44,369 nt of DNA from Beroe ovata (GCA_946803715.1 CAMPET010000076.1:9040-53408); one strand, 5' to 3'. Counted from the stretch's first letter, positions 27,201 to 38,591 are shown. Notes: generated by a model from the sequence alone, not told the origin. A program made the numbers and translations.

Positions 27201-30200
27201 CACTCCGTGCTCCGTCTTGTAGTCCTCGTACAACTCGACCAGCTTCTTGGATGACTTTACCGCCTCTGCTATCCTCGAGTCCAAGTGGCACGCTTTGTGC
27301 GGCCACGAAGCTTCCACCAGACAGCCCAAGTTAATTATACCAAGTAGAATCAGATAATAACGAACCATTGCGACGCTTCGATATATTTCTGCGACTGAAA
27401 CATACTAATAGCCTCTTTTTATTGGATATGAGTTTTTTGTTTTTTAATCCAATCTTGAAAACTAGCGAAGTTTGAAGTTTAATTTATAATAGTTGAAATG
27501 TGAGATTTATAGCATATGGCATAGGTGGTCCGTGGTACCTCAATCGCGTTATAATCGAGTTAACACTTCACTATTTAAGTCAATTTTTTGCAACTTTTAT
27601 CGAATTTCGTCAATTCAGATTGTCACATGTTTTACTTCTATTACCATAGACTGAGCTGCAGATAATAGTTCGAATCGAATATGATTACTTGTAAAGTTGA
27701 CTGTCCAGCGGCACTAATAGAATGAAGCATTGCACCTGGGACAAGCCAGCAGCTTCCATTTTGTTGACATTCTGCACCATATGTACTATGTAGGGCTAGA
27801 AAATGGATCCGTACTGTTATCCGGGGAAAACTATATAACTCCTAAACGCGAGCTATCTTGTTGGCATCAATTACATTGGCAACAATTACATTTACACGTT
27901 CCGCATTCGGGCGAAATTTTTCTCGTTTCTGGAGAAAAGCTACGCAATGCATCAAAAAATTAACTGCACCTCACATGCAGCTATGTCAGTGTGTGGCTAT
28001 TGTCCCAGCCCAGTGGGTGGGCTTGACGCTGCCCAGGGTGGGGGCTCCAGCAAATTGTGTTGGGCCGGTATTACCACTAACCACTTTTATAAACTGTAAA
28101 CGTCGTTAGTGTCGAGCATGCGTAAACGACAGCCGCTATTTCCGTTTCAGAGGAATTTGCTGATGCGTGTATAACAATGGTTTAAACTTGAGTTTTCCAG
28201 CATCCATAGGTAATCATATATATTTCCTCACCTAACTCCTTTCTCTGACCCCTGCAATACAGGAGAATATTTTGTCCAATTTCACAAACTGATCTCCATC
28301 GTGTGTACCACCTTGTGCTATTGTAAACAATTGTTTACTTATACTTTACCTGCATATGCTTACTAATACTATAATAGATGCTTATTTAGTTTCGTGAATC
28401 AGCATCATATCTCAGAGTACATAAATTTCAATTCATGTGATCAGTAAATCTTTAATACTTATGTCGTGGTGCAATTATTAAAGATTTACTGATCACATGA
28501 TCTGGTCGCTGCGATAATTGCTTTGTAATTCAAATTGAGTAATCGTTCATAACGTCGACCTTTAGTTTGAGTATCCAAGAGATATGAGGTCTGTGTGTAG
28601 ATGGAATTTCGATTGTTGCTTGTTGTGAAAGCGGTCATGGCTTATTTCTGTGAAGCAGGACCCTGATATCAAGCCCTTCAAATCATACCGACTTTTAGAC
28701 TTTTATTTCATTATCATTTGTCTACAGTCTACAATTTAGATTGCCAAGTTAGAAGTAGAATCTATTGACACCTCACACCACTCTAGGAGTTGATCACTTC
28801 ATTATATTATTGCGATATTTAGATTTTACAAAGGAAAGCATAGAATGAACATGATTCATGCAGTAAAGTAAAATAATACGCAGGAGATGTATCACACCAG
28901 AGCCCGCCTCACTCACTCCTCTCTGCCTCGTAGCTCTTTTTAGTCAGAATAGGGAAGGTTGCTCTAGCGAATATGTTGCAGTTGTACGCAGTTGGAGTAG
29001 ACCTAACCCACATGAGGTAGCCATTATAACCCCACTTTGTACCCCAGCTATTCTTGATGATATACAACTTGGTGGTGTAGCCGATGATCGTCATGGCATG
29101 GGATGCGGCACCGTTACATTTTGTAGCTCGCCAATCGTAGTCACCGCCCTTATACGCTTCTAATCCGGCATCCTTGCTATGCATGGATATTGCAACAGGA
29201 GATAAGTTGACAATGGCATTCATGATGGGTTCATCTGTGTCTGTCACCTCCAATTGCTGCACGTCGGTGATTCTGTAGCCACTCAGAGCGTTACTGTGCC
29301 TCGCTTGGGTTATCCATTTGCAATCCTTCACTTTTTTTCGGTCTGGAACATCTGCCCGAGAGGCTAGTCTACCCTCAGTCAGTATCCACAACCAAGCTTT
29401 CTCCTTACTTCCCCCCAGACCATCGTTATATTCTGGTGTGCCGTAATAAACACAGTCAATCAGCTCTTGACTAGACAAGGACTTCTGTTTATGCTTTTGA
29501 ATACTGAGTTGTGCCTCCAGGGGCACTATTGCCGTGTGGGCCCAGCAGTTGGGCCCCGTTTGCTCCTGGACGGGGGCCACAGCATTCTGATCCCTCCAGT
29601 CCCACTTGTAGGGCAGGTATCCGAAATAACCACCCGATTGGAGCGTATTGGCCGGTGGCTCGGACCTCACTTTGACGAAGCTGTCCATGGCATCAGTCTG
29701 GTTATTGTCACCATGGTAGAGAGATTTCTCACACTCAGTCATGTGTGCCATGAAGGTGATCCCTACTTTCCACGTGACTCCCTCGTCTGCTTCCATCTCC
29801 TGAACTCTGTGTAGGAACTGTTTGAAGATATCCAGTCTCTTGGGAGTTTCCCGACTGTGATGCTCCACTCCGTGCTCCGTCTTGTAGTCCTCGTACAACT
29901 CGACCAGCTTCTTGGATGACTTTACCGCCTCTGCTATCTTGGAGTCCAAGTGGCACGCTTTGTGCGGCCACGAGGCTTCCAGGAAGCCGATTAGAATTGT
30001 GGCGATTAATATAGCGCAGAACATTTGGAAATGAGAACCACAATTTCTGGAGTTTACCTTTATCGGTTATTCAAGTTCATTAATCCCATTACTGGACGCA
30101 ACCACAATGTAAATCTAGTCAACATCCATTTTCAGCTCTTCAAATCCAATCCTGTGCTTCAAGATTCGATAATCCGGAGGAAATTATATTGGTCTCTTTC

Positions 30201-33200
30201 ATTGAGATTGTCAACATCATGATCAAGTTATTATAGGGAACGTGGAATTGCACTAGTATCAACTATAGTCCATTGTTTTGCCCAAACTTTAGGAAAGTAG
30301 TATGGATCAAGCAAAGGTGGCACTTCCTGTGATATGTGGCAACTTATCGAGTTAATCAGTGCAGAATAATTTCACACACACACACACACACACACACATG
30401 TTCTTTCTTCATAAGTATCCTCCTAGCGACTCATTGAGAACCTACCGATCCGTTCACATAGTAACAGTACGAGTTTTCATTGCAGCAACTTTGTGTGATG
30501 ATTTATGAACAACCGGAGTTGAATGAGGATTAATAATGTGAGTTTCGCTTTTGTTGTTAAGAAACCATAAACTCCGCAAAAATAAAAGATCTCCATTTCT
30601 CGTTCATGAATTAAGGAATTGATTCATTGTTTGTGATCTTATCGCATATTGAGAAGGGTATGTAGGAAGAACTCTCTACAAGATAATTTTCAATTTCCTT
30701 AGAACTCCAGCTATGATAGCTATGATATGGTAGCTATAGCATATAGACTCTGAGTTGAATGGGCACTAATAGACAGCATAAAGAGCGTAGGCAGTACTGC
30801 ATAGAGTATGGGTAGCTGATTGACGCTTCTCAGCCAATTTTACTTGAGTCATTGCTAAAAACGATTTACGTGGCGTTTGTAGAAACGCACAGTTAAACAC
30901 AGCTATAAATACATGGCCAGACTAATTCCCAGCACGTCCACCATGTGGCCCAATGATCAGTTGAGCAGGACTCAACATGGTATACCACATAAACAAGTAC
31001 CTGGCATTATCTTGGGATTGAACTCTAGTTTTGGAGCCTCCTCGTCCTCTGGCTCGTCTTTGTTACCGAACAGCTCCCTCGCTTGGCTGTACGTTTTGGG
31101 GAAACCATCCAGGACAAAGCCTTGGTTTTGGCATGGCATGGATAGGAGCTTCTCCGTGAAGAATTGGATGATGTACTGGTCCTCATATCGATCTGAAACG
31201 CAGCTATTTTTATCGACAGTACTCCATCGTATGTGGGTCACCAAATGGTCACTATGACCATAACATAGAGCTATCAGCTATCAGACAATGAAAAATGTCA
31301 TATACTCGATAGTCACGTCAATAATAAAGAGGAGACAATAGCATGTGGACTGTTGAGAGGGTTGCGTGAAGGGGGAAGGGGGGTGATAGAACTTGTACCG
31401 TTATTTTCCTGCTTGCTCTCGTTAAGAAGGTCGAGTGTCTCTTGTGCTTGCTGCGCGCTCTCGTCATCTTCCTCGCCGTCCTGCGACTCTGCACGTGCAG
31501 CTTGCTTCTCCTGGGACACACGTGTGCGAGATACGGTAGGGGGTGCTTCTCTAACAGGTGTGACTATAGGAAGTGCAACGTTTAGAAGTATATCTACGAT
31601 AGTTTGTGTTACTGTAGATGTAACGATAAGATGAGTTGCAGTAGACGACTCACCAGTTTCTCGATAGCCTGCTGAATGACGTCAGCAATCTTGAGGTGGT
31701 GTAGTTTGTAGTGCTGACAGAGTTGTGACGCGACCAGGGATTTGCCCGCAGCTGGGGGTCCCAGCACGCAGATTCTGATGGGCAGGAGACCCCGTGATGT
31801 CTTGTACTCCTCAATCACACTCGTCATGTTCTCGGTGATACCGCTCTGAAATGTGAGCACACTTGGTACAATTCCCGTTCTTCTACGATAGTCCATAACA
31901 ATTTATTCTGTGATTCTTTCAAATCAATGACTTGAATACATTATCAAGATCTTTTTTACAATTGAGATCTCTTTTACTCATAGAGTAGAGCTGCAATGTA
32001 TGCCGTATGGGCCTGTGAGAGTGTATACATAGCTGTATGCCACTGCCGTGTTTTTGATCTCTATAATCACTTATTGCACTACTGCAGTCGTGACTGCATT
32101 TTCACCAACAGATTTTGAGTTGAAATAAACAACTATTCATAGTCAGAGTCTATTGGAAATTGGATAGTAGAGTTTTGTTGGATTTTTGCCAAATAGAGTC
32201 TGCCCGGTCCCCCTCCGATCTCACCTCGGAAGCCCACTCGAACTTAGCTCCCTCCTTGATCCAGGACCCCTCCATTCGGAGGTTAACGGATAGGATGTCG
32301 AAAAGTCGTTGAGATATCTCAGGGATGAGGAGCGCTTCCTCTCGGGTGATGTTCATCACATTACCCGTTCCTAGATTCTTGCTTATGCTCTGGTGGGACA
32401 ATGAGTGTTAGTAGCTGTGTATTGTACTGCAATTAATCATACTATCATTGGTTAATTGAGGAGCTGGATTATTGAAAATGCTACGTTAGACATGTTGCAA
32501 GTTTACTAGACATTCAGAGACGTTTAGAGGTATCTTTGCATTTTCCAAAACATCGTGTAACTTCTGACAGTCGTTCATTTTCAATAGTATAGATTACAAC
32601 AAATGAGATGTCAGGGGTGGTAAAAGTTGTGATGCATCACCACTCTGGGTAGAATAAAAACAAACAACACATACATAGATCCTTTGAGGAGTGCAACATC
32701 AAGTGTTCAGAATTTGTATGTGATTCTCGGCCGATACATGCAGCGTACGTTATAATTGTCTGGGCAACAATTAGATGGAGCTCATGTTTTCTGTGATAAT
32801 AGCCCATTATTGTATCTAGACAATATCCCGCGAAAAGACTGGGAGCAGCTGTGTTTTATAGCTGTTTTATATGTTGAGGCCGAAGTGTATCATGCAACTC
32901 TGTCACTCATTATGCTATGTGATAGCACGTTACAGACGGTCATAATGACGGGTTATCATTTACTCATTTAAATTTGTGCGTCGAGGTCCAGCGCGTGACC
33001 CCTTACAATACCTTTCACGTCATGACAGGTATTATGTCATGACAGATTGACAGGTTGGTCTTCAAACCATCGTTACACATGAATACCTTTCGTAGGGCTT
33101 TTTCAGTAATTCGAGTTTTAAATTTTCGTACCTACATATTTTCATTGAAGTCGTAGGCGAGAAGTGATATTTCTTATTTTAGTGAATGTAGATTTAGTCG

Positions 33201-36200
33201 GTATATCTACTACGGTAGTCTACTCCAACAATCTATCGTGCAAAGCCAGTGATCCATGAACTTCCTCTTGATAATAGAATTGGAAATAAACTTCGCGATT
33301 TTCATCAGATCTGTAGATGACAATGTGAAGAGTGATACGGATTAGATACGTGATGTTTTCTCTTCTCCTTCTCTCCCTCACCAGTAAGATGTTTGTTTGT
33401 TTGTGCGGAGCCAGTCCTCACCGTTACCACCTCCCTTAATATTCGGATTGATACTTGTCAATGCAAAATACCTACTATCTATAGTATCTAAGATAACATG
33501 TTTCATTGCGATTCAAGATCTAACAAGTGACATGAGATAAGGAAACATACCTAGCGGTTGACACTTGTACCTATTACAGTTACAGTGCACGGTGCTAACT
33601 GGGAGTGTTACGTTTACATACAAGAGGATAGAGATTGGCAAACTGCCAATCTTGACAGTCTGCAGGAGCCGATAGATGAACCGATGTGCGAAAGACATCT
33701 AGGAGCTGTGTATACCAACGGGGTAAACAACAACTTTGAGGGGTGTACCGACTGCCACTGTTGCATTTTCTCACCAGGTCTCAGTGTGTGCATAGGGGGG
33801 TGGCATGAGATGGTTATTTGAATGGCATGACTATGATTATGGCACATGCACCTAGCCATTGCTTGAGTATCAGGCAGCGATTAATTATAGAAGGATTCAA
33901 GCAAAACGGCAAAAAAGGCGGCGTTGCTGGCATTATTAGAGAAAATTGAAACTACACTTAACTCAGATATCATTCCGACACAGAGAACGGAATAACACGT
34001 GACCATGATAACACTCGGATTACATTGGTTATAACAGTGTGTTCACACCAATATACTCACAGTGATAATCTCTGTCATGGAGTTCATAGAGTCGTCCACC
34101 GCAACGATGTAACGAGTTTTGGGTTTGGAGTCGGCAACGGACACAACCACGTTACTCAAGTCCTGCACGTGTATGGCAGGTATGATATTCTCGCCTGTTC
34201 CTATGATGTTCAGAGCTTCTGTTGTGCCATGCCAAGCGACCTGTGTAGTGTGTATATACCGGAAATGAAGCTAGCGTTCAAGGGTTGAGATGAGCTTTTA
34301 CCGCGATATAATATTGCAAAGACTGTAGCAATTCATGGCATTCAAAGTCGCTCCTTTGGTACATATCAAGTGATTTTTGGATCGTGGATGCTTTACCAGT
34401 TTACCATGGATGCTACCAACCTTGAAGAAGTAGTGGAAGATTTCCTCTTTGCCACCATAGGGGAGCCCAGATGCCACGACGTAGGTGAGGAATTGCGTCT
34501 TGTCCTACGATGTTAACTTTTATTCATATCTTGTAAATCGAGAAATTCGTGTAAGAGGGCACACGTTTTATGAGGAAATTCCCACTTATTAAAACTTCCT
34601 GTCATTGTGACACGGTCCTAGCTGCTCAAGTACTAAGAAACCAAGGCGCGCGCAGCATCAAATAAATCTCTATAGCAACAAACGGCGCAACAGTATGCGC
34701 GCACAAGCTTGAATATATCACCGCGCCTTACGACAATGTGATCTAGTTTTGTGACCATACAATTTGTGGACACCAAATAGGACCACCGGGTAATTTCAAT
34801 CTATTGATTAGACCGACTTATGGGACGCAAAAGTTGTGCATCGATAATTACCGTCTTGCCGAGCTTGATGACTTGCTTCTCTACACTGAAACGGTTCCTA
34901 GGTTAAAGTTGAGTCCAGGGCATAGCTTAATTCTACGGCAAATTCTTCAGTTACATGCAGTAGGCAAGCATTGGGTTCGAATCCCCTCCGTAAATACACA
35001 AAACTCACTTGATCTCGTTTTTGAAATTTGGATGAGGTTTCCTCCTCCTGTAATCCTCCTCAGTGAATGGCTGCTCTGGCTCGTCCTAGAATGGGATGCT
35101 TATGTCGGAGCTGGCTTCAGGGCGTCAATTTCATCGGGCATCCGATATCAATAATCGTACAATGTGCCACCAATGACAAACTTAGACAGTAGTGTATACA
35201 CCGAGCACTAATGTAATTTAACTGGTCACAATATAAATATAGGTCACACATAGACAAAGACACTAACTTGTTTCACACATGAAGACGCTCAGACACAGAC
35301 ACACTGACACAGACACAGACACAGACACAGACACAGACACACATATACACACACACGACACACACACACACACACACATATATATTTGACGAGATTGCAT
35401 ACTGCACAGTCTGTTGCAAAAAGCTTGGTCTTAAATTGCACATCATGTATATTGATTATTGAACAAGGGAAATGAGGGGCTGCAAGGGAAATGGAGCGGA
35501 AATGCTGGGTTATAAAGTATCTGGAACTCCTTTAATGTTCAAAAAACAATTATCATGTTTCTATGTAAAGCACTTCACAGGCACGGTGCAGTACAACATA
35601 TGTTACCTCTTCCACTCAAATTAACAAACCTCGATTGCCTAAAACATATTGTGTTATTGATCAATAGTCTAAGTGAAATTTTGGACCGTTGATTGTTGAA
35701 GTTGGCTATAGTCTATACTCTTTAGTCATGTACCGGTTCATTGGGCTTTGTCTTACTCCAGGTCATTACAGTCGACAGGCAGATGAATGTTTTTGGTGCT
35801 TTGAAGTTGGCTATCTGTTCGTGCAGAGCTGAAATCATTGAACATTTGTAGATATCAAATTAACTAGATATCAATTTAACTGGTTTGAATAGAGAATGGA
35901 ATTTCTGGGGAAGGGTCCCAAATTTTTAGAGATTTTCAGCATCGTATCTCGTTGTTCATAGGTCAAATCAAAGTTTTCGTTGGTCAATCACCATCTAATG
36001 AGTCATGTGAAGAAGATTGGTCATCGAGAATCAGATTCATACCTAGTTTTTTAGAAAACAATTTTAGATTTGGGACCCTTCCCCAAGAATACCATTCTCC
36101 ATTTGTCGTATGAATTATATTCCAAACAATTATGTTACAAGTCTTATGACATACCATTGCAGGCAAGGAGGCAGTCCTCTGACTGAGATTCGCTGGATGA

Positions 36201-37465
36201 GATGTCCCAAACCACGACATCACACGACATCAGAGCTGTGAGGACCTCTTCAGGGTTGTTGCCCTATAGCAAGAATTCGCGTGTTATTATGTTATGGATA
36301 ATAGCAAAGTTTTACCAATGAAACAGTACCACTGCTTATAGTCACTGATGCATGTACCTCTACTATTTCAGTAACACATGATGGATATGATGCTTCTTTA
36401 TCAAGTACAGTTCCAACAACTTCATATTTCATTTGTGTCTTCTGTGTGTCCTCATCATCATCCATTGGTTCCTCAACCGTCGACCCAACAACTGTCTTCG
36501 AAAATATCTGAAATATTCCATTTGAAGATTTATCTATATAGAGGACAGAGGTGTATGGGTAATGGTTATACGACAAACATAACAACATACTGAGATGCTG
36601 GATATCGTTATTGACAAATAAGAGGAAAGAGTGCCCAATTGAAGGTACTCAATCGATTATTATTCAAATAAACTCGATTTATCAGGTTATGATTGACTAG
36701 AAAACCTGTCAAGACGGTGTGATACACTACCCATTGGATACAATGACAGGACATAAATTGAAACATGACGAATATTTGAAACGACAGTACCTCACTTATG
36801 CTAACGAATCACAAAAAAATTTACACTCGAAACAGAAGCATCAACAGCTAAATAGAAATCCGTGTGCAGGAAATCTGCGCATAAAGCTCTGGTAACACGG
36901 GCACAAAACTGCAATTCCATTTCAATTGAGCTAGGCTTGAGCCCCGCAAAGGCATTAGTTGACTTGACACGATACACACTCGAGACAAAAAATTTGTGAA
37001 GTAGTATTTGGAAACAAATCTACGGTTTTATTTCACAAAATTGGCACTGAGAGATGATTGTATTTGACCCGTTGTTTGACCTCTGCTTATTTGTGTTGCA
37101 TAACCATGTACTTTAGCGTATTTTATGATAATAGAACATAAACCAAAGAGTACAGTACACCCAAAGCCTAAGCCTCAACAGTAAAGTCACTATTGCTGAA
37201 TTTGTATCAACAGAGAGGAGAACGTTATCGAAGCATCATCATCAAAAATGAGCTTCTGCAGCTCTACAATTGCTTCTACAATGTTACCAAAGCAATTAGC
37301 AACTCTCATTTTCTCTCAAAACTTGCACATGCATTTTGTGACAAAGATAGTTGATGGATGATACAAACAGAATTTGTGAGTACATAATATGATCCTTGAT
37401 AACCTTACCTCGGCCAGTTGCTGTCCAATATAGCCATCAACATGATTAACAAAAACTCGTGCCAT
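24218..37465 (-). CDS. AK7: Adenylate kinase 7, 16 exons
   Basis: Exons from the start: 37409-37465, 36358-36507, 36155-36263, 35734-35828, 35009-35085, 34852-34885, 34421-34504, 34061-34240, 32225-32389, 31654-31845, 31399-31510, 31001-31192, 25062-25294, 24691-24876, 24414-24572, 24218-24256. All junctions are GT-AG and in phase; the sum is 687 aa (human 723). N-terminal Rossmann-like part ([35 protein letters not shown]); kinase part with P-loop GPPAAGKS (346-353) and VLDGFPKT (445-452); acidic insert encoded by exon 11; coiled coil; DPY30-like C-terminus ([17 protein letters not shown], ending AEYLFEHNP). It balances adenine nucleotides in motile cilia. Intron 12 (5.7 kb) houses two protease genes. 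Confidence 0.95.
25295..26246. other. AK7 intron 12, part before the protease genes
   Basis: No gene recognised. Contains a 13-bp tandem repeat, aggaatgcctatg, about 3.5 copies at 25935-25980, and repeated gatagaatga units at about 26190-26240. Confidence 0.5.
26247..27368 (-). CDS. Papain-family (C1A) cysteine protease, copy 1
   Basis: Single-exon 373-aa preproenzyme inside AK7 intron 12, same strand. Signal peptide about 1-20; I29-like propeptide to about 120 ([14 protein letters not shown], then [15 protein letters not shown], which parallels the GNFD region); mature domain from about 135. Catalytic Cys156, His304 and Asn320 (NSWGTGWG) are present, with the oxyanion Gln151. Unlike papain's QGxCGSCW, the loop reads QKGPTCW: one residue shorter and without the first cysteine (papain Cys22), although its usual partner Cys187 in ELVDC remains. 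The tail is acidic (DEEEDNE). Activity is likely but unproven. Not a silicatein, since the nucleophile is Cys. Confidence 0.9.
   Translation of the reverse strand: MVRYYLILLGIINLGCLVEASWPHKACHLDSRIAEAVKSSKKLVELYEDYKTEHGVEHHSRETPKRLDIFKQFLHRVQEMEADEGVTWKVGITFMAHMTECEKSLYHGTNKTAVRNTLQSGGHPKLRAHVKVKKAFDWRKHDGGVTPIHAQKGPTCWAHAAVVPLEAQVYMLTGETKELSTQELVDCVYADSSDKTVGGSKENAWFWIQDHHHLSKRSAVPDRSSVRACTWIFQGRHSNALSGLRIKFVRGLQFEGGDESELLQTLSTLTPVTVNMDTQDSALDTYKGGPYDWRATSCKDGSYHAMGMVGYDPQYYIIKNSWGTGWGDQGYLWWVRTPVSQYNCGLFQDVTFPWMVYKEDLVDEEEDNEIEHG
27369..28908. other. Spacer between the two protease genes
   Basis: AK7 intron sequence. Apart from the 25-bp hairpin at 28433-28500, I see no gene or known element. 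Confidence 0.4.
28433..28500. repeat. Perfect 25-bp hairpin, 18-base loop
   Basis: Arms 28433-28457 and 28476-28500 are exact reverse complements. The 68-base size and loop length resemble a microRNA precursor, but perfect pairing also suits a foldback repeat. It lies in AK7 intron 12 between the two protease genes. Confidence 0.85.
28909..30024 (-). CDS. Papain-family (C1A) cysteine protease, copy 2
   Basis: Single-exon 371-aa paralogue of the gene at 26247. Signal peptide about 1-16 ([14 protein letters not shown]), propeptide to about 125, mature domain from about 140 ([12 protein letters not shown]). Catalytic Cys160, His309 and Asn325 (NSWGTKWG), oxyanion Gln155. The loop is again shortened (QTGPNCW), with the first cysteine missing and Cys191 left. 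From residue 17 to about 105 the protein is almost identical to copy 1 (one change, Arg to Lys), whereas the mature domains differ at roughly half of the positions. An insert after YHGDNNQ is specific to this copy. A lysosomal or secreted digestive role is inferred from the family. Confidence 0.9.
   Translation of the reverse strand: MFCAILIATILIGFLEASWPHKACHLDSKIAEAVKSSKKLVELYEDYKTEHGVEHHSRETPKRLDIFKQFLHRVQEMEADEGVTWKVGITFMAHMTECEKSLYHGDNNQTDAMDSFVKVRSEPPANTLQSGGYFGYLPYKWDWRDQNAVAPVQEQTGPNCWAHTAIVPLEAQLSIQKHKQKSLSSQELIDCVYYGTPEYNDGLGGSKEKAWLWILTEGRLASRADVPDRKKVKDCKWITQARHSNALSGYRITDVQQLEVTDTDEPIMNAIVNLSPVAISMHSKDAGLEAYKGGDYDWRATKCNGAASHAMTIIGYTTKLYIIKNSWGTKWGYNGYLMWVRSTPTAYNCNIFARATFPILTKKSYEAERSE
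30025..31000. other. AK7 intron 12, part after protease copy 2
   Basis: Promoter side of protease copy 2. It has an (AC)n stretch at about 30372-30398. No other feature recognised. Confidence 0.45.
32390..34060. other. AK7 intron 8; hosts a candidate antisense gene
   Basis: A 1.67-kb intron. Apart from the candidate gene on the plus strand at 33353-33821, I see no other feature. Confidence 0.5.
33353..33821 (+). CDS. Candidate small secreted Cys-rich (VWC-like) protein
   Basis: Proposed join of 33353-33383 and 33580-33821, 90 aa, antisense inside AK7 intron 8. Exon 1 encodes [10 protein letters not shown], a good signal-peptide core, and stops at a consensus donor (CCA/GTAAGATG). Exon 2 follows acceptor ctattacag, in phase, and encodes [10 protein letters not shown], then [17 protein letters not shown] and CTDCHCC ... 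VC. The C-x-x-C-x-C-C arrangement after GAVYTNG recalls a von Willebrand factor type C fold, but with 7 visible cysteines the domain may be incomplete; a possible donor at 33777 (CCAG/GT) could lead to a further exon I could not place. No homologue recognised by name. Confidence 0.45.
35086..35733. other. AK7 intron 4 with (GACACA)n repeat
   Basis: Contains a GACACA-type repeat followed by AC/AT repeats (about 35290-35390). No exon seen. Confidence 0.6.
36508..37408. other. AK7 intron 1, nothing recognised
   Basis: AT-rich 0.9-kb intron between the 57-base first exon and exon 2. No further feature seen. Confidence 0.5.
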
Positions 37466-37902
37466 CCTTATGAGCTATCTGGAGTGTGAATTCATATTAT
37501 CATTAATGAAGTCGAGAGAGCAAATCATCGAAATAGTATACTCGAAAGGAGTTCAAAACAGATCAGTGATGAAGGAGGTACCTAAGTAAAGAGAGGCCTG
37601 AGTTAAGAGATACTAGAGGCACCTGAAGAGGTATATGAGTCATGGCATTATTATGAGGACATGCCATTATTAAGTTAGATAAATGACCTGAACATTGGAT
37701 TGTGTAACATCAGGTATCAACTTATCAACACTACTTATTATAATCAATATAGAAGGGTGAAATTGTTGGACTAAATCATGGGTAAGCCTTCAGGCTTGGT
37801 CTGTTTGCTTGTAAAATTTCTGTTCCGTCCAAATGCAAGTTGTAATTTCGTGCCGCGCAAAAGTAATCTGTAATTTTGTCGGAGAGCTAAAAAATACTAC
37901 GT

Positions 37903-38085
37903 GTTTCCGCGCTGCGTGACCCAAATAAGCTCCGCGCGCGAGCTGCGCGTCGCGTCCCCTTTCTACGACGCGACTCCGACTTTCCAGTTTTCACTTTTCA
38001 GTTCACTGAATCACTAAGCTGCTTAGCTTAGTACTAGTAGCAAAGTAAAATTATATAATTGGGCGCGGCGCGCGCAACGTGTACA
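37903..38085. repeat. Third copy of the GC-rich dispersed repeat
   Basis: Shares cgctgcgtgacccaaata, ctttctacgac, cttttcagttcactga and gcgcgcaacgtgtacaca-like pieces, in that order, with 17447-17559; the first part also matches 16826-16885. It lies 20 kb from those copies, upstream of AK7. Confidence 0.7.
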
Positions 38086-38274
38086 CAATATTATAACTAC
38101 GACTTGTTTGGCATGTTTGCATGAATGCATGTTGCAAGCATGCTGGCGAGTGCAGTACTTATAGCCTCGATAAGACTCAATCGGGCCACCTCAGCAGAAA
38201 GGTGGCGCCAGCAAGGGTAGAGTAAAATCTTACAAATTCAGTATTGAGTTAATTTTCTTGAAATGTGTGATGGT

Positions 38275-38317
38275 CATGGTTTTATACCATGGTTTTATAT
38301 CATGGTTTTATACCATA
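38275..38317. repeat. 13-bp tandem repeat, three copies
   Basis: Three units of catggttttata(c/t) in a row, then a decayed fourth. Confidence 0.8.
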
Positions 38318-38442
38318 AATTCTTATCTTATACCATGAACAAATTGATATAATGATACATGCTATGAAGCATATTTGCAAATAAATAATAATATAGAATC
38401 AATGAAATAATATGAAATGTCCAAAGATTTTTCAATTTCATC

Positions 38443-38472
38443 CAATTTCTGCTATGATCATAGCAGAAATTG
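38443..38472. repeat. Perfect 30-bp palindrome
   Basis: CAATTTCTGCTATGA is followed directly by its reverse complement with no loop. Confidence 0.9.
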
Positions 38473-38591
38473 AATAAATTAAAAATGTTGAGTGCACACA
38501 AATAAGAAATCAGATAGGTTACAACCGGATTGAATGGGACACTTTCCCTCCTTACAGACAGTGAACTTACAGAACGTGTACTATAATGTGA

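Noticed and set aside
26247-30024. Silicatein or cathepsin-like pseudoenzyme
   Set aside because: The nucleophile is Cys, not the Ser of silicateins, and His, Asn and Gln are present in both genes.
31511-31558. Longer AK7 exon 11 beginning near 31556
   Set aside because: That start would break the phase with exon 10. The acceptor tgtgtcccag before 31510 keeps the acidic reading frame seen in AK7.
32756-32971. 71-codon frame in AK7 intron 8
   Set aside because: No splice context, signal peptide or motif; compatible with chance.
34974-34984. Exact B-box-like GGTTCGAATCC with an A-box-like tagcttaattctacgg before it, in AK7 intron 5
   Set aside because: The T-stem pairs at only about three positions and no acceptor or anticodon stem can be drawn, so it is not a tRNA gene. 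A tRNA-derived relic is possible but unsupported.
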